Shown here: one piece after another, positions 39,692 through 47,633 of the stretch
How positions within the stretch are numbered: the stretch's first letter is position 1
Layout of the letters: each line of letters opens with the position of its first letter
Assembly: GCF_000172075.1 (NCBI RefSeq)
Contig: NZ_ABIC01000009.1
Coordinates: 1 to 64,000 of the forward strand
Source of the DNA: Shewanella benthica KT99
GTDB taxonomy: Bacteria > Pseudomonadota > Gammaproteobacteria > Enterobacterales > Shewanellaceae
Direction of reading: 5' to 3'
DNA length: 64,000 nt
Made by a program: the position numbers and the translations under genes
The notes under the pieces: generated by a model
What the model saw: only the letters and a program-made list of their open reading frames with translations
Database searches by the model: none
What the model was told of the DNA's origin: nothing

Positions 39692-40874
39692 ACACGTCAC
39701 TCTGCTACAAGATCCCCAAGCGGAAGCCTTTTGCCAAGATGTACTGACACAGGTGTGCGCTACCGTCGCGAGATATCTGGATAAAAACCAAGTCTGCGCC
39801 TTAGTCTTATTAGGCGGTTATGGCCGCGGTGAAGGAGGATTGATCTCGCACCCTGTGAGTGGCCGGCTCTATCCACACAATAATTTCGATCTGCTACTGA
39901 TCCTTAACCAGCAGATAAATGCACATCCACAGCTAAAAAAGTCTATTAATCAGGCGTTGCAGCCTATTAGCCAGCAAGCTGGGCTGGGAATTGATATCTC
40001 TTTTACCACCCGAACTAAGATGCGTAATGCGGCTTGCCGCGTGATTTGGTATGACATGCGACACGGTCATCGAACCTTGCTAGGGGATGAAGATTTCGTG
40101 CCGTCATTAAGCCAACATACGCTACAGAACATCCCGGCTTGGGATGCACGAAACCTCTTGATTAACAGGGGGTCTCTCTTACTTATCAATCGATTCTTGT
40201 TGGCTCAAAACGAACCCGAACGTTATCGTTCTACCATCATTAAACATACCATGAAAGCGATCATTGGCTATGGTGATGCACTCTTGTTCTCCCTGGGGAA
40301 ATACCATTGGTCTTATGCAGAAAAACAGCTGCGTATGGCAAATGAAACCAGCATAGAACCTGAGTTCAAACAGCTGTATCTAGAGGCAATGAATTTTCGC
40401 TTTTCTCCCAGTTATACTCGGTTTCAGGATATCAGTCTCACAGCCTGGAACGAATCCATAATAACCGCCTTGCAGCCTGTCCATCTGCGCTGTGAGCGCC
40501 AGCGTCTGAACAAACCGAATCTCACCTGGACAAGCTACCTTAAATACGCAGCCAGTGATGCCTTTTGGCATAACGACAACCAGGTTAAGAATCTGCTGAA
40601 GCGAACTCTGGGTCGACTAATGGTGGAAAGAAGGAAGACGCCAGGGCTTGCCATTATCCAACAGCCTTCTCCCTGGACCTATCTGGCATTGACTCAAGCT
40701 GAAAAACTGCCGCTGTGCTTTCCTTATGTGCTCTATCGCCAAGGGAAGCAAACAGAAAATTCTACCGATACCCTGACCCGGCGCTACCTTAAAAACTGGC
40801 AGGACTTTGTGGATGCTAACCTAAGTAACCTACTGGACGGCTTAGGCTTGTCTTTGGAGGAGGCCAACTTATGA
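39678..40874 (+). CDS. Nucleotidyltransferase-like protein of the polysaccharide operon
   Basis: 398 residues, starting at ATG 39678 (AAGGGAG upstream). The N-terminal part resembles the nucleotidyltransferase fold: LVLLGGYGRGEGG (near residue 40) fits the GG[GS] helix motif. The strand that normally carries D-x-D reads NNFDLLLIL, so the first Asp is Asn. A third acidic residue is in GLGIDISF. The C-terminal 250 residues are helical with no recognised domain. Whether it transfers nucleotides is uncertain. Overlap with the genes on both sides argues for translational coupling. Confidence 0.65.
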   Translation: MLTIKHVTLLQDPQAEAFCQDVLTQVCATVARYLDKNQVCALVLLGGYGRGEGGLISHPVSGRLYPHNNFDLLLILNQQINAHPQLKKSINQALQPISQQAGLGIDISFTTRTKMRNAACRVIWYDMRHGHRTLLGDEDFVPSLSQHTLQNIPAWDARNLLINRGSLLLINRFLLAQNEPERYRSTIIKHTMKAIIGYGDALLFSLGKYHWSYAEKQLRMANETSIEPEFKQLYLEAMNFRFSPSYTRFQDISLTAWNESIITALQPVHLRCERQRLNKPNLTWTSYLKYAASDAFWHNDNQVKNLLKRTLGRLMVERRKTPGLAIIQQPSPWTYLALTQAEKLPLCFPYVLYRQGKQTENSTDTLTRRYLKNWQDFVDANLSNLLDGLGLSLEEANL

Positions 40875-41719
40875 TTTATCTCAGTGCAGATATTCATCAC
40901 GCCAGTTTGCGAACGGGCAATCAAGCCCATTGTGATATCTCAGAGCTAGGCACAGCAAAGTTATTTCTTCAGCGTATCGAACAGGCGCAAGTTAAGGTAA
41001 CGTGTTTTATTACCGGTCGCTGTTTCGTCGAAGAATGGGCCGATACACGGGTGTTATGCATGAGTGATTGGGTTGAAATTGGCGGCCACACCTGGAGTGG
41101 GTTTACGCCACAGATTTGGCACCGCATCTGTAACAAGCTATTAGGCAGCTATAACGGCCCACACTGGTATCAATATTTAGATACTCTAGGCACCATCAAG
41201 ATCATCGAAAGCAAGACTGGTAAACGGATATCCTGCTGGCGAAACCACATGTATATGCACGGTCCCCATACCGACAGAGTCTTGAGCAAACTCGGGATCA
41301 AGCTGTGCTCCGATGGCGTAAAACGCAACAACTTTCAGCCCCTAGAATCCAAGCATGGAATTTATAACTTCCCTATCAACATCATTCCTGACCATGAGCA
41401 CCTCTATCACGCAGAGCGCACCCCCGAATGGGTCGAACACTGGCAAAAACGTTATTCATGGTCCGATGATTTTGGCAGCCAAAGCTACTATATCCGCGAA
41501 TGGACAGAGCGGGTGTTAAGCCAACTGAAAAGTTGTGCAGCTCAGGGGCTTGATGCCAACTTATTGATCCACCCCATCACCATGTACTTATGTGACAAGT
41601 TTCAATGCTTCGACAAGATACTCGACTACATCAGTACACAAGAGACGGCTTGGCTCAGTGACTCAATCCCAGTCCCTCACCCCTCGCAGGACTTCACAGA
41701 GGAAACTCGCCATGCCTGA
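40871..41719 (+). CDS. Polysaccharide-deacetylase-like protein (NodB fold, divergent)
   Basis: 282 residues. The pattern MIYLSADIHHAS, VKVTCFITGRCFVEEW, VEIGGHTWSGFTP and SCWRNHMYMHGP follows the order of NodB deacetylase motifs, with a catalytic-type Asp in SAD and the first metal His in GGH. The second His of the H-[ST]-x-x-H motif is replaced by Gly, and motif 3 is altered. No signal peptide, so cytoplasmic. It may deacetylate a lipid-linked or sugar precursor, or be inactive. ATG overlaps the previous stop by four bases. Confidence 0.65.
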   Translation: MIYLSADIHHASLRTGNQAHCDISELGTAKLFLQRIEQAQVKVTCFITGRCFVEEWADTRVLCMSDWVEIGGHTWSGFTPQIWHRICNKLLGSYNGPHWYQYLDTLGTIKIIESKTGKRISCWRNHMYMHGPHTDRVLSKLGIKLCSDGVKRNNFQPLESKHGIYNFPINIIPDHEHLYHAERTPEWVEHWQKRYSWSDDFGSQSYYIREWTERVLSQLKSCAAQGLDANLLIHPITMYLCDKFQCFDKILDYISTQETAWLSDSIPVPHPSQDFTEETRHA

Positions 41720-42668
41720 ATCATCCTCACAAGACCATAAGAAAGCAAAAATAGTCACGTCCCTTAATTTCAGCGGCCCCAAAATCGCCATCATCATGCG
41801 CTCAAAAAACTCAGCTTGGGTCATTGCCAACACGCTTGCGGCGCTCCATTCACAAGATTTCCAAGATTATGATTTGATTCTCGTAGACTCAGGATCGACA
41901 GATACAACCCTGGAAATCGCCAGCTTTTACGACTGCCAACTGATCCATATAGAGCCAGGCGATTACTACCCAGGTAAGGTGCTCAATCAGGCCATTGAGC
42001 AATGTCAGGCTGATATCGTGGTTTTTCTCAACTCCGACGCCGTATTACTGAGGGACGACTCCCTGTCTAATTTACTCGATGCATTTAATGATCCCGACAC
42101 GGTGGCAGCATTCGGCCGTCAGCTCCCCCGCCCCGAAGCCCATCAATGGGTAAAGCGCGATTATGCCACCAGCTTTCCAGCAACAGGCACTCCCCCAAGC
42201 TGGATCACCCTGTCTCTACCCTTTGCCGCCATTCGCCGACAATATTGGCTACAACATCCTTTCTATGAGGATGTCTGGGCATCTGAAGATACTGAATGGG
42301 GGCATTGGGCGCAAACTTGCGGATACAAATTAGCCTATGTCCCCCTGGCACTAGTTATGCATTCTCATAATTACACGCTAAAACAACTGTACGGTCGACG
42401 GTTTGTGGAGGGAGAAGCGGATGCGTTTATCTATCATAAAAAACATAAGTTTATCTCAGCCTGCGCCAATTTTGCCAAAGGATTTATCCACGGCTGTTAT
42501 CACCACATCATCACCGCTGACTTAGCTGGGCTGCTCGCCACTCCATGTCGAGCGTTTGTCTACCACTGGGCATATTATTCCGGCTTACGCTGGGGTAACA
42601 CCCGGATTAGCCAGCAGTTAAAAAATGATTCGACAGGTCAACGAGCCGTGTTATCCCGATACCAGTGA
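41712..42668 (+). CDS. GT2 glycosyltransferase
   Basis: 318-residue GT-A fold enzyme. Start ATG 41712 (GAGGA upstream), overlapping the previous stop by eight bases. Motifs: KIAIIMRSKNSAWVIANTLAAL, LILVDSGSTDTTLEIA, VVFLNSDAVLL (metal-binding D-x-D equivalent) and the base motif ASEDTEWGHWAQ (E/D-D). The C-terminal part is amphipathic and may touch the membrane. Probably a rhamnosyl- or similar hexosyltransferase, but the sugar cannot be read. Confidence 0.88.
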   Translation: MPESSSQDHKKAKIVTSLNFSGPKIAIIMRSKNSAWVIANTLAALHSQDFQDYDLILVDSGSTDTTLEIASFYDCQLIHIEPGDYYPGKVLNQAIEQCQADIVVFLNSDAVLLRDDSLSNLLDAFNDPDTVAAFGRQLPRPEAHQWVKRDYATSFPATGTPPSWITLSLPFAAIRRQYWLQHPFYEDVWASEDTEWGHWAQTCGYKLAYVPLALVMHSHNYTLKQLYGRRFVEGEADAFIYHKKHKFISACANFAKGFIHGCYHHIITADLAGLLATPCRAFVYHWAYYSGLRWGNTRISQQLKNDSTGQRAVLSRYQ

Positions 42669-42739
42669 TCTTAAATCTTGAATACTTTCAGAAACTCAGA
42701 GAGATGCCTACATGGCGCAAGTTATATCAGGGACCTAAT

Positions 42740-44002
42740 ATGAAAAATCGCGACAAATATCCTATCGCTCAAGTCATGCGTAGATTCCATATAAAGGAAT
42801 GGGGCGGCATGGAAGGTGCCGTCTGGAATACCAGCCTGGGCTTAAAACAACAACATCACATCAATAGCCATATTTTGTGTACACAAGCACTCAATAGCGT
42901 TCCATCAGAGGTGATAGATAACATCCCTATCGAACGCTTTCGCTACCATTACCCTTACATAGGGTTAACCAAAGAAAAGAGGCTAAATCTGGATAAAAAA
43001 GGGGGCAATCCCTACTCTTTCTCCCTTAGCCAGAGACTATTGAAAGGTGAATTTCGTTTATATCATTGCCACACCATGCAGCGTATGGCTGCTATGGTGC
43101 GATATGCAGCCAGGCGGCGTGGACTCCCCTATGTCATCTCCTTACACGGCGGTCAATTTACGGTTCCTAAGAGCGAAATAGACAGCCTGAGCAAACCTTT
43201 GCAAAACACCTTCAATGCCGGTAAGGCTCTCGATCTGCTTCTGCAACCGCAGAAAGTATTGACCGATGCCAGTGGCATCATCTGTATTGGCTACAATGAA
43301 TACCTAAAAACCCAAGCATGCTTCCCTGATAAACCGGTAATTTATTTGCCAAACGGAGTGAACTTTAACCATTTCTCAACACCGGTAAGCCTGGATGTAC
43401 ACCAACATCTGCACATACCCAAGGGCCGAAAATTACTGCTCTCCGTCGGGCGTATCGACAGTCAGAAAAACCAATTGATGCTTATCGACTTGCTCAGCCG
43501 GTTACATGCTAAGGGAGAGACTCAGTATCAACTGATATTGGCCGGCCCGGTGATCCAGTCAAGTTACTTGAGTCAATTACTCAGACGCATAGAGCACACT
43601 AGACTGCAGGCCCATGTCACGATTATTCCAGGCATTGAGCCCGATAATGAATTGCTGCCAGCACTCTATCAACAATCGTCCTGCTTCTTACTCGCTTCCA
43701 CTCATGAACCCTTTGGCATTGTGGTATTGGAAGCATGGAGCGCCGGATTACCTGTGGTTGCCAGTCGTGTTGGCAGCTTAGTTCACCTGATCAGGCACAA
43801 TCATGATGGCTTGCTTTTTAATCCAGACAACCTGGACTCACTGCAGGCGAATGTCAGCAAGGTATTGAACTCACCATCCTTGGCGACACGTCTGAGCGAA
43901 CATGGGCTTGCTCGAGTTGCAAGCGAATACTGCTGGCCTCAGCTTGTCTGCCATTTAGAGGCATTTTATCGAACCGTAGAGAACTGGCATTACAGTAAGT
44001 AG
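42740..44002 (+). CDS. GT4 glycosyltransferase, paralogue of the one at 54946
   Basis: 420 residues from ATG 42740, chosen for AGGGA upstream and by alignment with the paralogue; a GTG at 42665 overlapping the previous stop is possible. N-terminal RRFHIKEWGGMEGAVWNT, then LDKKGGNPYSFSL, HCHTMQRMAAMVRYAARRRG, PYVISLHGG; C-terminal LSVGRIDSQKNQLML and STHEPFGIVVLEAWSAG (E-x7-E). All of these blocks recur in the protein at 54946, so the two genes derive from a duplication or share a recent ancestor. Confidence 0.88.
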   Translation: MKNRDKYPIAQVMRRFHIKEWGGMEGAVWNTSLGLKQQHHINSHILCTQALNSVPSEVIDNIPIERFRYHYPYIGLTKEKRLNLDKKGGNPYSFSLSQRLLKGEFRLYHCHTMQRMAAMVRYAARRRGLPYVISLHGGQFTVPKSEIDSLSKPLQNTFNAGKALDLLLQPQKVLTDASGIICIGYNEYLKTQACFPDKPVIYLPNGVNFNHFSTPVSLDVHQHLHIPKGRKLLLSVGRIDSQKNQLMLIDLLSRLHAKGETQYQLILAGPVIQSSYLSQLLRRIEHTRLQAHVTIIPGIEPDNELLPALYQQSSCFLLASTHEPFGIVVLEAWSAGLPVVASRVGSLVHLIRHNHDGLLFNPDNLDSLQANVSKVLNSPSLATRLSEHGLARVASEYCWPQLVCHLEAFYRTVENWHYSK

Positions 44003-44066
44003 CGAATTTCAGGTGGCAGGCTCTTAAACCAGTTCCATAGATAAGATATTAACAAGAGGGATGGAT

Positions 44067-45236
44067 ATGCGTCTTATATTTAGTGCTTGCGGCTTCGATT
44101 GCGGCAAATCAGGCATTTCTCAATATATGCAAAATGTGGTGGCTGAATTACTCAAATCACATCATGTTACTGTGTTAATCAATAACAGCGATCAACCGTT
44201 CTGGCCCATTGAACACCCCAGGCAAACACTCGTGGTACTCCCGTGGTATTTAAACCACCCCATCGCCAATATGGTTTACCACACCTGGATACTGCCTCAC
44301 AGCCTCAAGCAACGACTCAAGACTAACCATTATGATGCGCTTATTTTACCGGCTGCCAACCGCCGAGTATTGAGTCATTATCCCTTACCTACGGTTGCCA
44401 CGTTTCACGATTTGTCCCAATGCTATATCGCCAATAAATACGATATTCTTCGTATGCACTACATCCGTCACCTTATCCCAAAATTTCTGCAACCCATAGC
44501 GAGTCCCTACCGGCCTCATCTCATTGCCGTGAGTGACAATACCCGTAAGGATATGGAAACGTTTCTGCACATTCCGGCTCATCATATCAGTGTGTTACAC
44601 AATGGATACGACAAGAGTCTGTTCAATGAGCAACAACCTCGGGATTTAGCCCAACGCTTGAAGCGCCTGCAGCTTAAACCGGATTACCTGTTATATGTCT
44701 CGCGTATAGAACATCCGGGCAAAAATCATATCGGCCTGATTCAAGCGTATGAAAAGCTGCCCGAGACAATACGTAACAAGCACCCCTTGGTGTTTGTCGG
44801 TAGTGCCTGGTCTGGTGCCGAAGTGGTATTTAAACGCATTGCCGACTCACCTGCAGCAAACTCCATTAGGGTACTTGGTTTTGTTGATAGCAGCGATCTG
44901 CCTAGCCTGTATCACGGCGCTGCAACGACTGTGATGCCCTCACTTTATGAAGGGTTCGGACTCCCTCTGGTGGAAGCAATGGCATGCGCCACACCTGTGG
45001 CTTGCTCTAATCGAGGGGCGATGCCGGAAGTAGTGGGAGAGGCAGCCCTTTGTTTCGACCCGGAAAGTTCAACAAGTATTGCCCAATGCCTAGGAAAAAT
45101 ACTCACACAGCCGTCTTTTCAGCAAGAGCTGATCCGGCGGGGACTCGAGCGGGTAACCGCGTTCGACTGGGGAGTTCATACCAGAATGTTACTCAATACG
45201 TTAAGCAACAAGCAGGAAAAAATGAACACTCAATAA
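44067..45236 (+). CDS. GT4 glycosyltransferase (mannosyltransferase-like)
   Basis: 389 residues from ATG 44067, spaced six bases from GAGGG; an ATG at 44061 abuts that RBS. N-terminal GKSGISQYMQNVVAEL, PTVATFHDLSQCY, and the middle AVSDNTRKDMETFLHIP resemble the WbaZ/MtfB-type mannosyltransferases; C-terminal YVSRIEHPGKNHIGLIQAY and PSLYEGFGLPLVEAMACATPV are standard GT4. The sugar specificity is an inference. Confidence 0.87.
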   Translation: MRLIFSACGFDCGKSGISQYMQNVVAELLKSHHVTVLINNSDQPFWPIEHPRQTLVVLPWYLNHPIANMVYHTWILPHSLKQRLKTNHYDALILPAANRRVLSHYPLPTVATFHDLSQCYIANKYDILRMHYIRHLIPKFLQPIASPYRPHLIAVSDNTRKDMETFLHIPAHHISVLHNGYDKSLFNEQQPRDLAQRLKRLQLKPDYLLYVSRIEHPGKNHIGLIQAYEKLPETIRNKHPLVFVGSAWSGAEVVFKRIADSPAANSIRVLGFVDSSDLPSLYHGAATTVMPSLYEGFGLPLVEAMACATPVACSNRGAMPEVVGEAALCFDPESSTSIAQCLGKILTQPSFQQELIRRGLERVTAFDWGVHTRMLLNTLSNKQEKMNTQ

Positions 45237-45277
45237 CGTAACCAAGTCTCAAAAACAACCGAGACAAGGAGATCATG

Positions 45278-46525
45278 ATGAAGGTACTTTTTGTGACACC
45301 TTATATCCCCTATCCCCTTAACAGCGGCACGAACCAACGCGTGTTTAATCTGCTTAAGGCCGTATGTGATGAGCATGAGGTGATTTTTTTTAGCCTGACC
45401 CATAGCGATGCCGAGCTATCACGGGCCAAAGAATTACAGTCACTATTGCCATTTAGCCAGTTCCACACTGAGCCGATAAAATTAAAAGCTTGGCGCAGTC
45501 TGTCAAAACGCTTATTTGACCCTCTTCCCGATACCTTACACCACTGGTTTGATATTGAGATCAGTCACGCACTCAGGAAGTTGGTGCAATCTAATTCATT
45601 TGACCTAGTGCACTGTAGTGATATCTGTATGACTCAGTATTTTCAGGAAATAAATTGTCAATGCCCGCTAATTAACGACCATAGCAGGATAGATAGCGAA
45701 TACCAATTAGAACAACTGCCCTACTTACAAGGCTGGAAACGCCGTCTGTCAGCCAGAGAGAACATGTTTAAAACGCGCCGTTTCGAGAAGCGATTAAGTA
45801 CACAATTCCCCCTTCATGTCGTGTGCTCAAGAGAAGACAAAGATTATATAATGCGCCACCAGCAACTCGACACTCCTCCATTAGTATTAGAAAATGGCTT
45901 CGACAGTGACTATTTTTACCCACAACAAAAACCCATGAATAACCATCCAACCTTGGTCTTTACTGGCACCATGGACTACGAACCAAACCTAGACGGCATG
46001 CGCTGGTTTATACAAGATATCTGGCCCAAGGTATTAGAAAAACTCCCTGATGCTCACTTAATTATCGTGGGTACTAAGCCTACGACAGAAGTTTACAGTT
46101 GGCAAAATGGTGAGCAAGTTATCGTCACAGGTGAAGTCGCCGATATTCGTCCCTATTACGCCATGGCTGATGTCTATATTTGTCCCCTTCGCATAGGCGG
46201 TGGAACACGACTAAAACTAGTAGAAGCCTTAGCAATGGAGCGGCCTGTGGTTAGCACCCGGGTCGGTGCACAAGGCTTGGCATTATGCGACCAGCAACAT
46301 ATTTGCTACGCAGACAATGCATCCCAATTTGCGAGTAACATTTTAAAGACCCTATCCGACTTACCATTTTCTCTTAAAATTTCAAAGCAAGGCGCTGATC
46401 TCGTACGGGAAAAGTATAGTTGGAAAGATTTGGCACGACGATTGATTGGGTATTACCAGAAGCATACAAAAAACAACTGGAGCAAGGCCCATGACAAAGA
46501 AACTGACTCTTTTTACATTTATTGA
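45278..46525 (+). CDS. GT4 glycosyltransferase (Stp1/TIGR03087-like)
   Basis: 415 residues; ATG 45278 is six bases after AAGGAG (ATG 45275 is three bases after it). KVLFVTPYIPYPLNSGTNQR at the N-terminus, FTGTMDYEPNLDGMRWF and CPLRIGGGTRLKLVEALAM in the C-terminal domain match the glycosyltransferase group often found in exosortase-linked exopolysaccharide loci. No exosortase or PEP-CTERM gene is in this window. The last 35 bases overlap the next gene. Confidence 0.85.
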   Translation: MKVLFVTPYIPYPLNSGTNQRVFNLLKAVCDEHEVIFFSLTHSDAELSRAKELQSLLPFSQFHTEPIKLKAWRSLSKRLFDPLPDTLHHWFDIEISHALRKLVQSNSFDLVHCSDICMTQYFQEINCQCPLINDHSRIDSEYQLEQLPYLQGWKRRLSARENMFKTRRFEKRLSTQFPLHVVCSREDKDYIMRHQQLDTPPLVLENGFDSDYFYPQQKPMNNHPTLVFTGTMDYEPNLDGMRWFIQDIWPKVLEKLPDAHLIIVGTKPTTEVYSWQNGEQVIVTGEVADIRPYYAMADVYICPLRIGGGTRLKLVEALAMERPVVSTRVGAQGLALCDQQHICYADNASQFASNILKTLSDLPFSLKISKQGADLVREKYSWKDLARRLIGYYQKHTKNNWSKAHDKETDSFYIY

Positions 46526-47633
46526 TGCGTTTGGTTGGGAGATTTATCAGAGATACGGGTTTCTTGAAGGGATCATCCAAGATGCCCATCCGCTACAAAC
46601 CACATTCGGTTTTTCCTCCGGAGCAGACCCCTCTATACTCACGGGTCGCTTTCCGGACGAACATACCCATTGGTCATGCTTTAACTACAACCCAGAAAAA
46701 TCTCCGTTTAAAGCCTTTAAATACCTAGCCTATCTTCCCAGTGCCATTTTCGATCGTGGCCGTGTGCGCCATTGGCTGAGCAAGATCATGGCCAAAGTAT
46801 ACGGCTATACGGGCTATTTCGAGATGTATTCAGTGCCCTTTGCTCATCTGCCCTATTTTGATTATCTGGAGAAACGTGACTACTTCGTCCCAGGCGGCAT
46901 CATGGCTACCGATACGATATTCGACTGGTGTGTCAACCAAGATATTCCCTATTACTGTTCGAACTGGCGTCATAGTGAACAAGAGATTTTGGCCAGTAAC
47001 CGCGCCGAAATAGAAAAAGGTGAGAGCCGATTTAACTATGTTTATCTGCCCAGTCTCGATGGCATCATGCATCAATATGGCACCAATCACCCAGCCGTTA
47101 GAAAACAGATAAATTGGCTAGACCAACAAATTCGTTCCTTATATGAACTGGCGCTAAGCCAATATGATGAAGTAGCGCTCTACATCATTTCCGACCACGG
47201 CATGAAGGATGTCACCGGTGATATCGATCTTATTCCAGATATTCAGGCGACCGGACTGGAATACGGTAAAGATTATGTTGCCATGTACGATTCCACCATG
47301 GCGCGATTTTGGTTTATGCAACCGGATGCAGAAGCCATCATTCGCCGGGTACTCGAAGAGCAAACCCACGGCGATATCGTCGAAGACGATGAACTGAAGA
47401 AGATGCATGTGTATTTTGACGACCACAGATTTGGTGAGCTGTTCTTCTTGATGGAGCCAGGAATGCTCATCACGCCTTGTTACATGGGGCTTAAATCCAT
47501 TCCGGGAATGCATGGCTATCACCCAGAGGACAAAGACTCTTACGCCATGATCGCCGCCAATAAACCCATCACAGCAAACGTGAAAAGTATCACAGATATC
47601 CGCGGGATCATCGAGCATGAACTCCGTACCTGA
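46491..47633 (+). CDS. Alkaline-phosphatase-superfamily (type I phosphodiesterase-like) enzyme
   Basis: 380 residues from ATG 46491 (GGAG upstream). Metal-site residues appear in the superfamily order: FIDAFGWE (Asp), FGFSSGADPSILTGRFP (nucleophile Ser/Thr region), LDGIMHQYG (Asp...His), IISDHGM (Asp-His) and GMHGYHPED (His). It has no signal peptide or membrane segment, so it should be cytoplasmic, unlike most members. It may hydrolyse or transfer phospho-groups on a precursor, for example a phosphoethanolamine- or nucleotide-type donor (inference). Confidence 0.8.
   Translation: MTKKLTLFTFIDAFGWEIYQRYGFLEGIIQDAHPLQTTFGFSSGADPSILTGRFPDEHTHWSCFNYNPEKSPFKAFKYLAYLPSAIFDRGRVRHWLSKIMAKVYGYTGYFEMYSVPFAHLPYFDYLEKRDYFVPGGIMATDTIFDWCVNQDIPYYCSNWRHSEQEILASNRAEIEKGESRFNYVYLPSLDGIMHQYGTNHPAVRKQINWLDQQIRSLYELALSQYDEVALYIISDHGMKDVTGDIDLIPDIQATGLEYGKDYVAMYDSTMARFWFMQPDAEAIIRRVLEEQTHGDIVEDDELKKMHVYFDDHRFGELFFLMEPGMLITPCYMGLKSIPGMHGYHPEDKDSYAMIAANKPITANVKSITDIRGIIEHELRT

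Noticed and set aside
41592..41711. Longer N-terminus for the GT2 glycosyltransferase
   Set aside because: It would overlap 128 bases of the preceding gene and lacks an RBS; ATG 41712 has GAGGA and the normal family start.
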